Positions 42,926 to 51,152 of a DNA stretch of 64,000 bases are shown here, one piece after another. A program made the translations under genes and the position numbers. The DNA comes from Methylohalobius sp964654415. GTDB lineage: Bacteria; Pseudomonadota; Gammaproteobacteria; Methylococcales; Methylothermaceae. The stretch lies in assembly GCA_964654415.1 (NCBI GenBank), contig CAZZIP010000011.1, positions 1-64,000 of the forward strand, read 5' to 3'. The notes under the pieces were generated by a model. It worked only from the letters and a program-made list of their open reading frames with translations. It was not told the origin of the DNA and searched no databases. Numbering within the stretch: position 1 is the stretch's first letter; every line of letters starts with the position of its first letter.

Positions 42926-43582
42926 ATGCGCAGGATAATCCTGATTCTCCTGGCGATCGCCTGCTGGAACACAGCCTTCGGAGAGGGGTTCGACCCACAT
43001 CTGGCGCGCAGCGTGGTCAAAGTCATGGCTTACGCCCAAGCCAACCGGGTGGCTGCAGGTTCGGGCGTGGTCGTAAGCGAGGGAAAGGTGGCGACCAACT
43101 GCCACGTCACCCAGGCGGCGCATTCAGTCGCTTTGTTCCAAGGGGCTGTGCGCTATGAGGTGCTTGCTCAGGCAGCTGCGCCGGAGTTGGATCTATGTCT
43201 GCTCTATACTGCTTCCAGGCTTCCGCCAGTAAAGCTCGGCGCGCCCGTGGCGGGAGAGGTAGCCTACCTATATGGCTATCCTGGCGCCATCGGTCTGAGC
43301 GTGACCAAAACCCAAATCCGGCGCCTTCGCCCTTACCGGAATGATCAACTCATCGAACTTGAAGCCGGTTTTGTCTACGGAGTCAGCGGCGGTGCTCTGT
43401 TTAACGAGCGCGGCGAGCTGATTGGTCTGGCTACTTTTATGCAGCGGAAGCCGCCGGCTTTTTATGCCATTCCGGCGAGTTGGATAAGCAAGGTATTCAA
43501 CCGCCAAGCATCGCCAATTCGCCCGCTGCTCGAACAGCCATTCTGGCAAACCGACACGCGGTTTTGGGAGGACAGGCTATGA
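42926..43582 (+). CDS. trypsin-like (S1/DegP-type) exported serine protease
   Basis: The protein has 218 residues from the ATG at 42926. A signal peptide ends NTAFGEG. A chymotrypsin-fold catalytic triad is visible as His60 (TNCHV), Asp89 (ELDLCLL) and Ser154 (GVSGGALF). There is no PDZ domain, so it is a minimal protease rather than a full DegP/DegQ. Length fits small trypsin-like peptidase-domain proteins. The stop overlaps the next small ORF's start (ATGA). It is divergent from the secreted-protein operon at 42726. Confidence 0.82.
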   Translation: MRRIILILLAIACWNTAFGEGFDPHLARSVVKVMAYAQANRVAAGSGVVVSEGKVATNCHVTQAAHSVALFQGAVRYEVLAQAAAPELDLCLLYTASRLPPVKLGAPVAGEVAYLYGYPGAIGLSVTKTQIRRLRPYRNDQLIELEAGFVYGVSGGALFNERGELIGLATFMQRKPPAFYAIPASWISKVFNRQASPIRPLLEQPFWQTDTRFWEDRL

Positions 43583-43770
43583 GCCGACAACAAGGCCGAG
43601 GTGGAATGGGCAGCCGCAAACACGGACGTTCTGGTCGGCCAGGACCTCCGCCCGGCTTGAAATGCTCTCTGGCGCGCTTGGAAAACGAACGGAGACAAAA
43701 GCCTAAGCGCTCGCAGAAGTGGTTTGCCTCTGTCTTAGCCCTGCTACGCGCCAAGCGCCATGAGTCTTGA
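43579..43770 (+). CDS. small very basic protein
   Basis: This 63-residue ORF starts at an ATGA overlap with the protease stop and ends overlapping the GAF gene start. It is rich in Arg, Lys and Gly (GSRKHGRSGRPGPPPG, NERRQKPKRSQKW), like nucleic-acid-binding or ribosome-associated peptides. No family recognised. The double overlap argues that it is translated, but the composition alone would also fit a spurious frame. Confidence 0.4.
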   Translation: MSRQQGRGGMGSRKHGRSGRPGPPPGLKCSLARLENERRQKPKRSQKWFASVLALLRAKRHES

Positions 43771-44503
43771 CGCCGATTTTCTCCTGCGTTTAGTCGGGCT
43801 ACCTGAGGTCCTAGAGCAATACAGTACTTTAGAGGAAGGACTGAAAGAATTGGCCAGCCTTACCGCCACCCATCTGCGCTGCGAGGCTTGCTCCATCATG
43901 CTGCTGGAACAGGTCGAGGAAGAAAAGCCTCCAACGCTTAAAGTGTATGCCAGCTTTGGCGAGCTGCCACCCCAAGCGCATCAAACTCACCAGGCGATCG
44001 GCGAGGGAATTGCCGGCTATGTGGCCGAGACCGGCCAGCCGCTTTTGATCCCAGACCTTTCCACCTCGCCGTTAGCTTTCGCCGCGCGCTGGCCGCAAGA
44101 TGCAAGGCGTAGCCTGATGGCAGCGCCGATCTGGGTCGGCAAAAAAGTGATCGGGGTTATTAATGTCAAGCACCCAGCTGATGGGCGAGAACTTAGCTCC
44201 CAGGATTTAGACACCTTGCGCTTGTTCGCGCTGTTTGTGGGCCAGGCGATTCAGCTCTTTCAGCTGCAGGGCCTGTTGCGCTCGCATTTTGTCCGGCAAG
44301 CGGTAGCAGCGCAGTCAGCACCGGGCAAACTCAGCCCCGATCCGGCACAGCTTGCCAGGATCGTGGCCAAGTCTTTCTATCGCGAGCTGACCCAGGCTGG
44401 TTTTTCTCCCCGCGATATTCTCAACACCGCTACCGAAGTCATAGCCTTGCTGCAAGAACAGCTTGCCCGCTACAGGCAGCGCTGGCAGAGAACGGATCAA
44501 TGA
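43760..44503 (+). CDS. GAF domain protein
   Basis: The 247-residue protein has a GAF domain at about 25-165 (CEACSIMLLE, IGEGIAGYVAETGQPLLIPD, SLMAAPIWVGKKVIGVINVK, LFALFVGQAIQL). A C-terminal helical region of about 70 residues has no catalytic domain attached. It is a soluble small-molecule sensor or regulatory protein whose ligand is not predictable. The start overlaps the small basic ORF and the 3' end overlaps the convergent aminotransferase by 7 nt. Confidence 0.8.
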   Translation: MSLDADFLLRLVGLPEVLEQYSTLEEGLKELASLTATHLRCEACSIMLLEQVEEEKPPTLKVYASFGELPPQAHQTHQAIGEGIAGYVAETGQPLLIPDLSTSPLAFAARWPQDARRSLMAAPIWVGKKVIGVINVKHPADGRELSSQDLDTLRLFALFVGQAIQLFQLQGLLRSHFVRQAVAAQSAPGKLSPDPAQLARIVAKSFYRELTQAGFSPRDILNTATEVIALLQEQLARYRQRWQRTDQ

Positions 44504-45675
44504 CAGACGGCTTTTAACCTAGCGATGGCGGTCTGCAAGTTTTCCAGACTGGTGGCGATGGACAAGCGAAGATGCCCTGGCGCGCCAAAGGCCGATCCCG
44601 GCACCAGTGCGATTTCGGCCCGTTCGAGCAGGTATTCGGCCAGTTCTAAATCGTCTTTGCAGCCTAACCGTGCGATCAATCCGGTGACTTTAGGGAACAG
44701 ATAAAATGCTCCTTCTGCCGGAAGACACGCGATGCCAGGGATTTGGTTTAACGCCTCGACCATAAAGTCGTGACGTTGTTTGAACGCTTCGACCATCGGT
44801 CGTATACAGCTTTGATCGCCTTCTAGCGCTGCCACCGCCGCTGCCTGCGAGATCGAAGCCGGGTTAGAGGTGCTTTGCGACTGGATATTCTTCATCGCGG
44901 CGATCAGCTCCTTAGGACCTGCGGCGTAGCCGATGCGCCAGCCAGTCATGGCGTAGGCCTTAGAAACTCCATTCAAGACGACGGTGCGGTCGTACAGCTC
45001 AGGACAGGCGTTGAGGATGTTGGCAAACTCCCCATCCCACAGGATGTGCTCGTACATATCGTCGCTGGCGATGAGGACGTGGGGATGGGCGAGCAACACC
45101 TGGGCCAGAGCTTTCAGCTCCTCTAGGCTATACACCTTGCCGGTAGGATTGGAGGGGCTGTTTAATACCAAAAGGCGGGTTTTGGGGGTAATGGCGGCCT
45201 CAAGTTGCTCAGGAGTGATCTTGAAGCTTTGCTCCTGGTCGGCTTCGATGAACACCGGGGTAGCATCGGCAAGGAGCACCATATCCGGGTAGGATACCCA
45301 ATACGGCGCCGGGATGATCACCTCGTCCCCGGAATTCAAAAGCGCCTGAGCTAGATTGTAAAAACTTTGCTTGCCGCCGCAGGAGACTAAAATTTGCTCA
45401 GCTTGGTATTCTAAGCCGTTGTCGCGACGGAACTTTTGAACGATCGCCCGTTTCAAAGTTGGGATGCCGTCCACCGGCGTGTATTTGGTCATGCCGGCGT
45501 AAATGGCTTGGATGGCGGCTTGTTTGATGTGGTCTGGGGTGTCAAAATCAGGCTCGCCTACTCCTAAGTCGATGACCTTGCGCCCTTGGGCCTTTAACGC
45601 GGAAGCTTTAGCGCTCACCGCGAGAGTAGGAGAGGGTTTGATCTTTTGGACGCGCGCAGAAAGGGAGATTGTCAT
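44497..45675 (-). CDS. aspC: pyridoxal-phosphate aspartate aminotransferase (class I/II)
   Basis: This roughly 392-residue enzyme is taken from the ATG beginning MTISLSARVQKIKPSPTLAVS; the longer TTG frame to 45771 would overlap uvrB and is rejected. Key features: VIDLGVGEPDFDTPDHIK, LNSPSNPTGKVYS, the PLP-binding Lys in NGVSKAYAMTGWRIGY, and the terminal HLRLSIATSLENL. It interconverts aspartate and oxaloacetate with glutamate/2-oxoglutarate, and related enzymes also accept prephenate or aromatic acids. It is divergent from uvrB. Confidence 0.9.
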   Translation of the reverse strand: MTISLSARVQKIKPSPTLAVSAKASALKAQGRKVIDLGVGEPDFDTPDHIKQAAIQAIYAGMTKYTPVDGIPTLKRAIVQKFRRDNGLEYQAEQILVSCGGKQSFYNLAQALLNSGDEVIIPAPYWVSYPDMVLLADATPVFIEADQEQSFKITPEQLEAAITPKTRLLVLNSPSNPTGKVYSLEELKALAQVLLAHPHVLIASDDMYEHILWDGEFANILNACPELYDRTVVLNGVSKAYAMTGWRIGYAAGPKELIAAMKNIQSQSTSNPASISQAAAVAALEGDQSCIRPMVEAFKQRHDFMVEALNQIPGIACLPAEGAFYLFPKVTGLIARLGCKDDLELAEYLLERAEIALVPGSAFGAPGHLRLSIATSLENLQTAIARLKAVCH

Positions 45676-45743
45676 AGTTTTCGTTTCAATCCATTCCCAG
45701 CAATTAAGCCGGGAAATACCAAAAGTTGTTGAACAGCCGGAAT

Positions 45744-47783
45744 ATGATACCTGAACGCAAGCGCCCGCCAAATCCTTCTGTGGCGAAAAAATTTAAGCTC
45801 CACAGCCCATTCGAGCCAGCTGGCGACCAGCCGGAGGCGATCCGGCAACTGGTGGAGGGGCTGTGCCACGGCGAACTGCATCAGACGCTCTTGGGAGTCA
45901 CTGGCTCAGGCAAGACCTTCACCATGGCCCACGTGATCGAGCGCGTCCAACGACCGGCGCTGATTTTGGCCCCAAACAAGACGCTCGCCGCTCAACTCTA
46001 TGGGGAGATGAAGGGCTTTTTTCCCGAAAACGCGGTCGAATACTTTGTTTCCTACTACGATTACTACCAGCCCGAGGCCTATCTTCCGGCTTCCGATACT
46101 TACATCGAAAAGGACGCCTCGCTCAACGAGCACATCGAGCAGATGCGCCTGTCGGCGACCAAAGCCCTGCTGGAACGGCGCGACACCGTCATCGTTGCCA
46201 CTGTCTCCTCAATTTACGGTTTGGGAGAACCGGCTTCCTACTTCCAGATGGTCTTGCACCTGGTACGCGGCGACCTGATCGACCAGCGCAAAATTCTGCG
46301 CCGGCTGGCCGAACTCCAGTACACCCGCAACGACGTAGAGCTTCGGCGCGGCACCTTTCGGGTGCGCGGCGAAGTGATCGACATTTTTCCCGCCGAGTCG
46401 GAAAAGGAGGCGCTGCGCGTGGAACTGTTCGACGACGAGATCGAGCGCCTGACTCTGTTCGATCCGCTCACCGGCGAGGTGATCTCGCCGCTCGCCCGCT
46501 ATACAGTCTATCCCAAGACCCACTACGTCACCCCGCGCGAGACTTTGCTCAAAGCGGTCGATTCGATTCGCGAGGAGCTTAGAGAACGCCTTATCGAATT
46601 GCGTCGCCAAGGCAAGCTGGTCGAAGCGCAGAGGTTGGAGCAGCGCACTCGCTTCGACCTGGAGATGATTCTGGAGGTAGGTTACTGCTCGGGGATCGAG
46701 AACTATTCGCGCCACCTTTCTGGACGCGCCCCGGGAGAACCGCCGCCGACCCTGTTCGACTACCTGCCCGAGGACGCCATCGTCTTCATCGACGAAAGCC
46801 ACGTCACCATCCCGCAACTGCGGGCTATGTATCGAGGCGATCGGTCGCGCAAGGAAACCCTGGTGAACTACGGTTTCCGCCTGCCTTCGGCTTTGGATAA
46901 CCGCCCTTTGACGTTTGCCGAATTCGAAGCGCGCGCACCACAGCGGATTTACGTTTCTGCTACCCCAGGTCCTTACGAGCGCGAGCACTCGGGACGCTTC
47001 GTTGAGCAGGTGGTGCGACCCACGGGTTTAGTAGACCCAGAACTCGAAGTCCGCCCTGCCCTCACCCAGGTGGACGACTTGCTGTCGGAAATCACCGCCA
47101 GGGCGGCGCAGAACGAGCGCGTTTTGGTCACTACCCTGACCAAGCGCATGGCCGAGGACCTGACCGATTATTTAGGCGAACACGGAGTCAAAGTCCGGTA
47201 TCTTCATTCCGACATTGACACGGTCGAGCGCGTCGAGATCATTCAGGACTTGCGCAAGGGGGTGTTCGATGCCTTGGTGGGCATCAATTTATTGCGCGAG
47301 GGACTCGATCTGCCGGAGGTCTCGCTGGTGGCGATTTTGGACGCCGACAAAGAAGGCTTTTTGCGTTCCACCGTGGCGCTGATCCAGACTATCGGCCGGG
47401 CGGCCCGCCATGTGAACGGCAAGGTGATCCTATATGCCGATCAGATCACGGCTTCAATGCGCCAGGCGATCGACGAAACCGAGCGCCGCCGGCAAAAGCA
47501 GCTCGCCTACAATGCCCGCCACGGTATCACCCCGAGAAGCGCCACGCGCAAGCTGGACGACATCCTGGAGGTACCGGTGCCGGGACGCGGGAGGCCAGCG
47601 AAGGCAAAGGTGGCCGAGGCCAAAGCCCAATATAAGATCACCTCTCCCAAGGAAGCCGCCAGGATGATCCGGCAGCTCGAGGAGCAGATGTATCGCCATG
47701 CGCGCGAGTTGGAGTTCGAGGAGGCGGCGAGGATTCGCGACGAGATCGCCGCTATCAAAGCGCGTTTCGCCTTGGCAGGCTGA
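45744..47783 (+). CDS. uvrB: UvrABC system protein B
   Basis: This 679-residue DNA-damage recognition helicase works with UvrA and UvrC in nucleotide excision repair. The family start FKLHSPFEPAGDQPEAI follows the ATG at 45744. Walker A is GVTGSGKTFTMA, the beta-hairpin region is YYDYYQPEAYLP, the helicase motif is DESHVTIPQL, then INLLREGLDLPEVSLV and QTIGRAARHVNGK. The C-terminal UVR (UvrC-interacting) motif EEQMYRHARELEFEEAARIRD is present. Complete and apparently functional. Confidence 0.96.
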   Translation: MIPERKRPPNPSVAKKFKLHSPFEPAGDQPEAIRQLVEGLCHGELHQTLLGVTGSGKTFTMAHVIERVQRPALILAPNKTLAAQLYGEMKGFFPENAVEYFVSYYDYYQPEAYLPASDTYIEKDASLNEHIEQMRLSATKALLERRDTVIVATVSSIYGLGEPASYFQMVLHLVRGDLIDQRKILRRLAELQYTRNDVELRRGTFRVRGEVIDIFPAESEKEALRVELFDDEIERLTLFDPLTGEVISPLARYTVYPKTHYVTPRETLLKAVDSIREELRERLIELRRQGKLVEAQRLEQRTRFDLEMILEVGYCSGIENYSRHLSGRAPGEPPPTLFDYLPEDAIVFIDESHVTIPQLRAMYRGDRSRKETLVNYGFRLPSALDNRPLTFAEFEARAPQRIYVSATPGPYEREHSGRFVEQVVRPTGLVDPELEVRPALTQVDDLLSEITARAAQNERVLVTTLTKRMAEDLTDYLGEHGVKVRYLHSDIDTVERVEIIQDLRKGVFDALVGINLLREGLDLPEVSLVAILDADKEGFLRSTVALIQTIGRAARHVNGKVILYADQITASMRQAIDETERRRQKQLAYNARHGITPRSATRKLDDILEVPVPGRGRPAKAKVAEAKAQYKITSPKEAARMIRQLEEQMYRHARELEFEEAARIRDEIAAIKARFALAG

Positions 47784-47877
47784 ATTTGGAAACTATTTTT
47801 GCGACGTGTATCACCTACTGATCCAGAGCACTTGGTTTATTTTTAGGATTCCTATCCCATTCAAGGAGGTAATTGTT

Positions 47878-48185
47878 ATGAAAAAGACCTTAGGTTTTGG
47901 TGTTCTGGGAGCTATTTTTTGGGCTTGGCAGGCGGCTTTTGCGGCGGTAGACCTCAATTCCGCTAGCGCCGAGGAAATCGCCGAAGCTTTAAATGGGGTC
48001 GGCAAAGTCAAAGCCGAAGCGATTGCGCCGAACGCGCTCAAAACGGCCCGTTCAAAGATTTAAACGAGGTGGCCGAGAGGGTCAAAGGCATTGGGCCTGC
48101 CACCCTCGAGAAAAACAAGGACAACATCGTCTTGGGGACGGCTCCGGCCCAACCGGATAATAAGGCCCAAGGCGAGAAAAAATAG
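47878..48185 (+). pseudogene. ComEA-like helix-hairpin-helix protein with a one-base deletion
   Basis: A CAAGGAGG site precedes the ATG at 47878. A signal peptide (ending AFAAVD) is followed by VDLNSASAEEIAEALNGVGKVKAEAI. The frame is then wrong from about 48025 and stops at 48061. Adding one base there restores the family sequence (AERAQNGPFKDLNEVAERV, then KGIGPATLEKNKDNIVLG) to the TAG at 48185, giving 102 residues. This is a periplasmic HhH DNA-binding protein of the ComEA type. It is either a fresh mutation or a sequencing error. Confidence 0.75.
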
Positions 48186-48204
48186 CTTGTCAAATTCCCT
48201 TTGA

Positions 48205-48237
48205 GGCGGGCATGCTAATGCCCGCCTTTTCATTTTT
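48205..48237 (+). terminator. rho-independent terminator after the ComEA-like gene
   Basis: GGCGGGCAT (48205-48213) pairs perfectly with ATGCCCGCC (48218-48226) around a GCTA loop. It is followed by TTTTCATTTTT. A 9-bp GC-rich stem with a T-tract is a textbook intrinsic terminator. It separates uvrB/ComEA from cysC. Confidence 0.88.
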
Positions 48238-48246
48238 AAATCTCGC

Positions 48247-48888
48247 ATGAACAAACACATCCGCTGGCACCACGCCACCGTGGCCCGCAGGGACCGCGAG
48301 CGGCTCAACGGCCACCGAAGCTTTATTCTATGGTTCACCGGCCTGTCCGGAGCGGGAAAATCCACCCTCGCCCATCGGGTCGAGGAACTCCTGTACCTTC
48401 GCGGCTGCCGCACCTATGTGTTCGACGGCGACAACGTCCGCCACGGCCTATGCGCCGATTTGGGCTTTAGCCCTGAAGATCGGCACGAGAACATCCGCCG
48501 CATCGGCGAGATGAGCAAGCTGTTCATCGATGCCGGAGTCATCGCCTTGACCGCATTTATCTCTCCCTTCCGCCGTGACCGGCAATTGGTACGCTCGCTG
48601 GTCGAGCCGGGCGACTTTATCGAAATCTACTGTAATGCTCCCCTAGAAATATGCGAAAAGCGCGACGTCAAAGGGCTGTACCAAAAAGCCAGGCGCGGGG
48701 AGATCAAGGAGTTTACCGGCATCTCTTCCCCTTACGAGCCTCCCGAGAATCCCGAGATCGTCGTCAACACCGGTACCGATCCTTTGGATACTTGCGCCCG
48801 CCAGATTTTGGATTACTTAGAGAAAAACCATAAAATTGCACTGGTACCGGAAGCCGAACAACGTTGGGAGTGGGTCCGTGAAAATTAA
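48247..48888 (+). CDS. cysC: adenylyl-sulfate kinase
   Basis: This 213-residue enzyme phosphorylates APS to PAPS in sulfate activation. Motifs: the P-loop FTGLSGAGKSTLAH, YVFDGDNVRHGLCADLGFS, and the substrate region FISPFRRDRQLVR. It lacks a fused CysN, so it is the stand-alone type. It starts 10 bp after the terminator, and its stop overlaps galU by 11 nt. Pairing with GalU, away from other cys genes, suggests a role in sulfated or sugar-containing surface polymers; that is inference. Confidence 0.92.
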   Translation: MNKHIRWHHATVARRDRERLNGHRSFILWFTGLSGAGKSTLAHRVEELLYLRGCRTYVFDGDNVRHGLCADLGFSPEDRHENIRRIGEMSKLFIDAGVIALTAFISPFRRDRQLVRSLVEPGDFIEIYCNAPLEICEKRDVKGLYQKARRGEIKEFTGISSPYEPPENPEIVVNTGTDPLDTCARQILDYLEKNHKIALVPEAEQRWEWVREN

Positions 48889-49741
48889 CAAAGCTGTCTT
48901 TCCCGTCGCCGGCCTTGGGACGCGATTTCTGCCCGCCACCAAGGCCAGTCCCAAAGAGATGCTGCCGATCGTGGATAAGCCGCTTATCCAATACGCGGTC
49001 GAAGAGGCCGCTGCTGCCGGAATAGAACTTATGGTGTTTGTTACCGGCCGGACCAAAAACGCCATCGCCGACCACTTCGACAAGGCGTATGAGCTGGAAA
49101 CCGAGCTTAAGAGCCGCGGTAACTTGAAAAAGCTGGAGTTGGTCAAAAATATCCCTCCTCCCGGGGTCAACTGCGTGTACATTCGCCAGGCCGAGGCGTT
49201 AGGGCTGGGCCATGCGGTCTTATGTGCCAAGCCGGTGGTCGGCAACGAGCCGTTTGCGGTACTGCTCGCCGACGACTTGATCGAGAACGGCGGCTGCCTT
49301 AAAGAAATGGTAGAGATCTATCAATCCCACGGCCGCTCGGTGATCGCAGTGGAGGAAGTCCCGCCCGAAGCAACCGAAAGCTACGGCATCGTCGCCATCT
49401 CTCAGATGGAAGGCAACGTGGCCAGGATCGAGAAAATCGTAGAAAAGCCCAAACCCGATCAGGCCCCTTCCAACCTGGGGGTGGTGGGCCGCTATATCCT
49501 GACGCCCAAGATCTTTGAACTGTTAGAAACCGTCGGTCGCGGCGCCGGCGGCGAGATCCAGCTCACCGACGCGATCGCCAAGCTTCTTGAGTGCGAACTG
49601 GTGTATGCGTATCGACTCAAGAAAAAGCGCTATGATTGCGGCTCAAAACTGGGGTATCTGGAAGCCACCGTAGATCACGCCCTGCACCATCCGGAAGTGG
49701 CAGAAGGCTTTCGGGCTTATCTTAAGAGTTTGGACCTTTGA
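48878..49741 (+). CDS. galU: UTP-glucose-1-phosphate uridylyltransferase
   Basis: This 287-residue enzyme makes UDP-glucose from UTP and glucose-1-phosphate. The GTG at 48878 gives the family start KINKAVFPVAGLGTRFLPATKASPKEML; the upstream ATG frame re-reads cysC. Other motifs: QAEALGLGHAVLCA, LLADD, and GGEIQLTDAI. UDP-glucose could serve the trehalose, periplasmic glucan and glycogen-type genes elsewhere in the window. Translationally coupled to cysC. Confidence 0.95.
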   Translation: MKINKAVFPVAGLGTRFLPATKASPKEMLPIVDKPLIQYAVEEAAAAGIELMVFVTGRTKNAIADHFDKAYELETELKSRGNLKKLELVKNIPPPGVNCVYIRQAEALGLGHAVLCAKPVVGNEPFAVLLADDLIENGGCLKEMVEIYQSHGRSVIAVEEVPPEATESYGIVAISQMEGNVARIEKIVEKPKPDQAPSNLGVVGRYILTPKIFELLETVGRGAGGEIQLTDAIAKLLECELVYAYRLKKKRYDCGSKLGYLEATVDHALHHPEVAEGFRAYLKSLDL

Positions 49742-49989
49742 GGCTAGCATCCCAGCACAAAATCTGGATAAACGCCTGCTGGCTTTATCTGCGAATCTGG
49801 TGGGTAAGATCCGACGGCCAGCTTTATACCCAGCCGCAATTTGCAAGACCACACGCCTTAGCCGTTTCTTTGCTAGAAGTTGCAAGCAGGCAAATGGGTA
49901 GTCAGCGGCCCACTATAGCTCGTATAGGCAAGTGGCGAATAATGTGTTATTTTTGGAACTCCTTTCGAAAAAATATAGAGGAAACTGCA

Positions 49990-50151
49990 ATGAAACGTTG
50001 GTTCTTGGTTTTTGTTTTTGGCCTCATCCTAGGAGTGACTGCATGCGGTAAAAAAGAAGAGCAAAAGCCGGCACCGGCCGCTCCTGAACAACCAGCGGCT
50101 CCCGAACAACCGGCAACCCCGACTCCGCCGGCTCCTGCCCCGGGTCAATAA
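49990..50151 (+). CDS. small Ala/Pro-rich lipoprotein
   Basis: A GAGGAAACTGCA site precedes the ATG at 49990. The 53-residue product has a signal with lipobox GVTAC (Cys20), then GKKEEQKPAP and a repeated PAAPEQPA pattern. It should be a small anchored periplasmic peptide of entericidin/lipoprotein-like appearance. Longer in-frame starts upstream are not plausible. Function unknown. Confidence 0.7.
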   Translation: MKRWFLVFVFGLILGVTACGKKEEQKPAPAAPEQPAAPEQPATPTPPAPAPGQ

Positions 50152-50157
50152 CTTCAA

Positions 50158-50184
50158 AGCCGCTGCCTTCAAAAGGCAGCGGCT
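50158..50184 (+). terminator. 12-bp stem hairpin after the small lipoprotein gene
   Basis: AGCCGCTGCCTT (50158-50169) pairs perfectly with AAGGCAGCGGCT (50173-50184) around CAA. It lies 6 bp after the lipoprotein stop. No T-run follows on the plus strand, so it is terminator-like or an mRNA-stabilising stem. Confidence 0.6.
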
Positions 50185-50683
50185 ATCTCTCACCCCTCAT
50201 TGGCTTGCCCGCCTCTTTGGGATTCTCCCTGCGGGCATGTTGTTTATGTGTGTCATTTCGAGCACCCACTGTGGCATATCCCGCAGTCTTGCTTGGTATA
50301 GGCTCAGACTGCAATCTAATCTCGTTTAGATAAGACAGCAGGGCGCTGGTTGGCGGTGGTAGTTGGGGTCCAGCTTCAATCCCACCAGCGCCCCGGGCTC
50401 TGCCTTCGCCCTGCCCTCCACAGCTACCCACTATACCGCCGCACTCAAAGCCATCTTGAGCCTGCAGCCCCAAAAAACCTAAGGTGCGGCTCTCCGACAA
50501 CGGCAGAAAGTTTGAGGCTAGCTTCGCCCATCTCCCAGTCGGGCATGATATCGGCCGCTGGGACAACTACTCTGCCAACACTAACCCGATCGCTAAAAGT
50601 GGTGGACTTATACTACACGACCTTGACTTGGAGCCGACCAATGGCGATATACTTAGCTCAGTTTTTTCTTCTAGCTCGGTGTC
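50185..50683. other. gene-free stretch with transposase remnant
   Basis: No intact gene. A single repeat arm (TGTCATTTCGAG) occurs near 50251, matching the ends of the palindrome at 22595. The remainder holds the transposase-like fragment described separately and the upstream region of the cus operon, in which no metal-regulator operator is obvious. Confidence 0.4.
50380..50600 (+). pseudogene. degenerate DDE transposase/integrase fragment
   Basis: Joining two frames gives HYTAALKAILSLQPQK then PKVRLSDNGRKFEASFAHL. This is the pattern of IS481/IS3-type DDE transposases around the second catalytic Asp (xRxDNGxEFxxxF). The frameshift, the substitution at the normally conserved Ser-Glu, and missing flanks show it is dead. 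No terminal inverted repeats were identified. Confidence 0.4.
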
Positions 50684-51079
50684 GTGGTAGGGTTTTGGTC
50701 TGCTGCTCTTCGAGTCTGGTTGGCGGTTTTGCTAGCGTTGTCGGGATACTGGCAGCCAGGCTTTATAGGCGGCTGGAGTCTGCAGACTTCAGGCGATCAC
50801 CGCAGCGGTGTCAGCCAAGCGCTGTCCCATGATGCGTCCTGCACCACTTCAACTGGCTCGACAGCGGCCGATTCCTCCCACACGTGCCCTCATTGTGCCC
50901 CGGCTTGTACCGCTCTCTATGGCTCCTGCAGCGCTAGCTGTTGTGCCGTGGCACCTTCTTGTTTCGTGGTGATTTCGCCTCAACCCTCGGCCGCTGAATA
51001 CTTCGTCGAGCCGCTAGGAGTCATTCCTAGAGTTTTCCTTCCCCCGCCTTCCAGACCACCCCAATTCTTGAATCTGTAA
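50684..51079 (+). CDS. Cys-rich exported protein upstream of the Cus efflux genes
   Basis: This 131-residue ORF (GTG start) has an N-terminal hydrophobic segment (WLAVLLALSGYW) and a Cys/His cluster (HTCPHCAPACTALYGSCSASCCAVAPSC) that looks able to bind copper or silver. The C-terminus is Pro-rich. Small Cys/His-rich proteins of the DUF2946/CopL type commonly precede copper-efflux operons. The resemblance here is by layout, not by a clear family match. It is 73 bp upstream of cusC. Confidence 0.5.
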   Translation: MVGFWSAALRVWLAVLLALSGYWQPGFIGGWSLQTSGDHRSGVSQALSHDASCTTSTGSTAADSSHTCPHCAPACTALYGSCSASCCAVAPSCFVVISPQPSAAEYFVEPLGVIPRVFLPPPSRPPQFLNL

Positions 51080-51152
51080 GCGACGGATTCAGGCGCTGCC
51101 TAAAGAGCAGCGGGCTTCAAACCGAGTTGACTTTCTTTAAGCGGAGCTTTCC

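Noticed and set aside
50184..50260. Second copy of the 76-bp palindrome
   Set aside because: Only one arm (TGTCATTTCGAG) is present; the opposite arm was not found within 150 bp.
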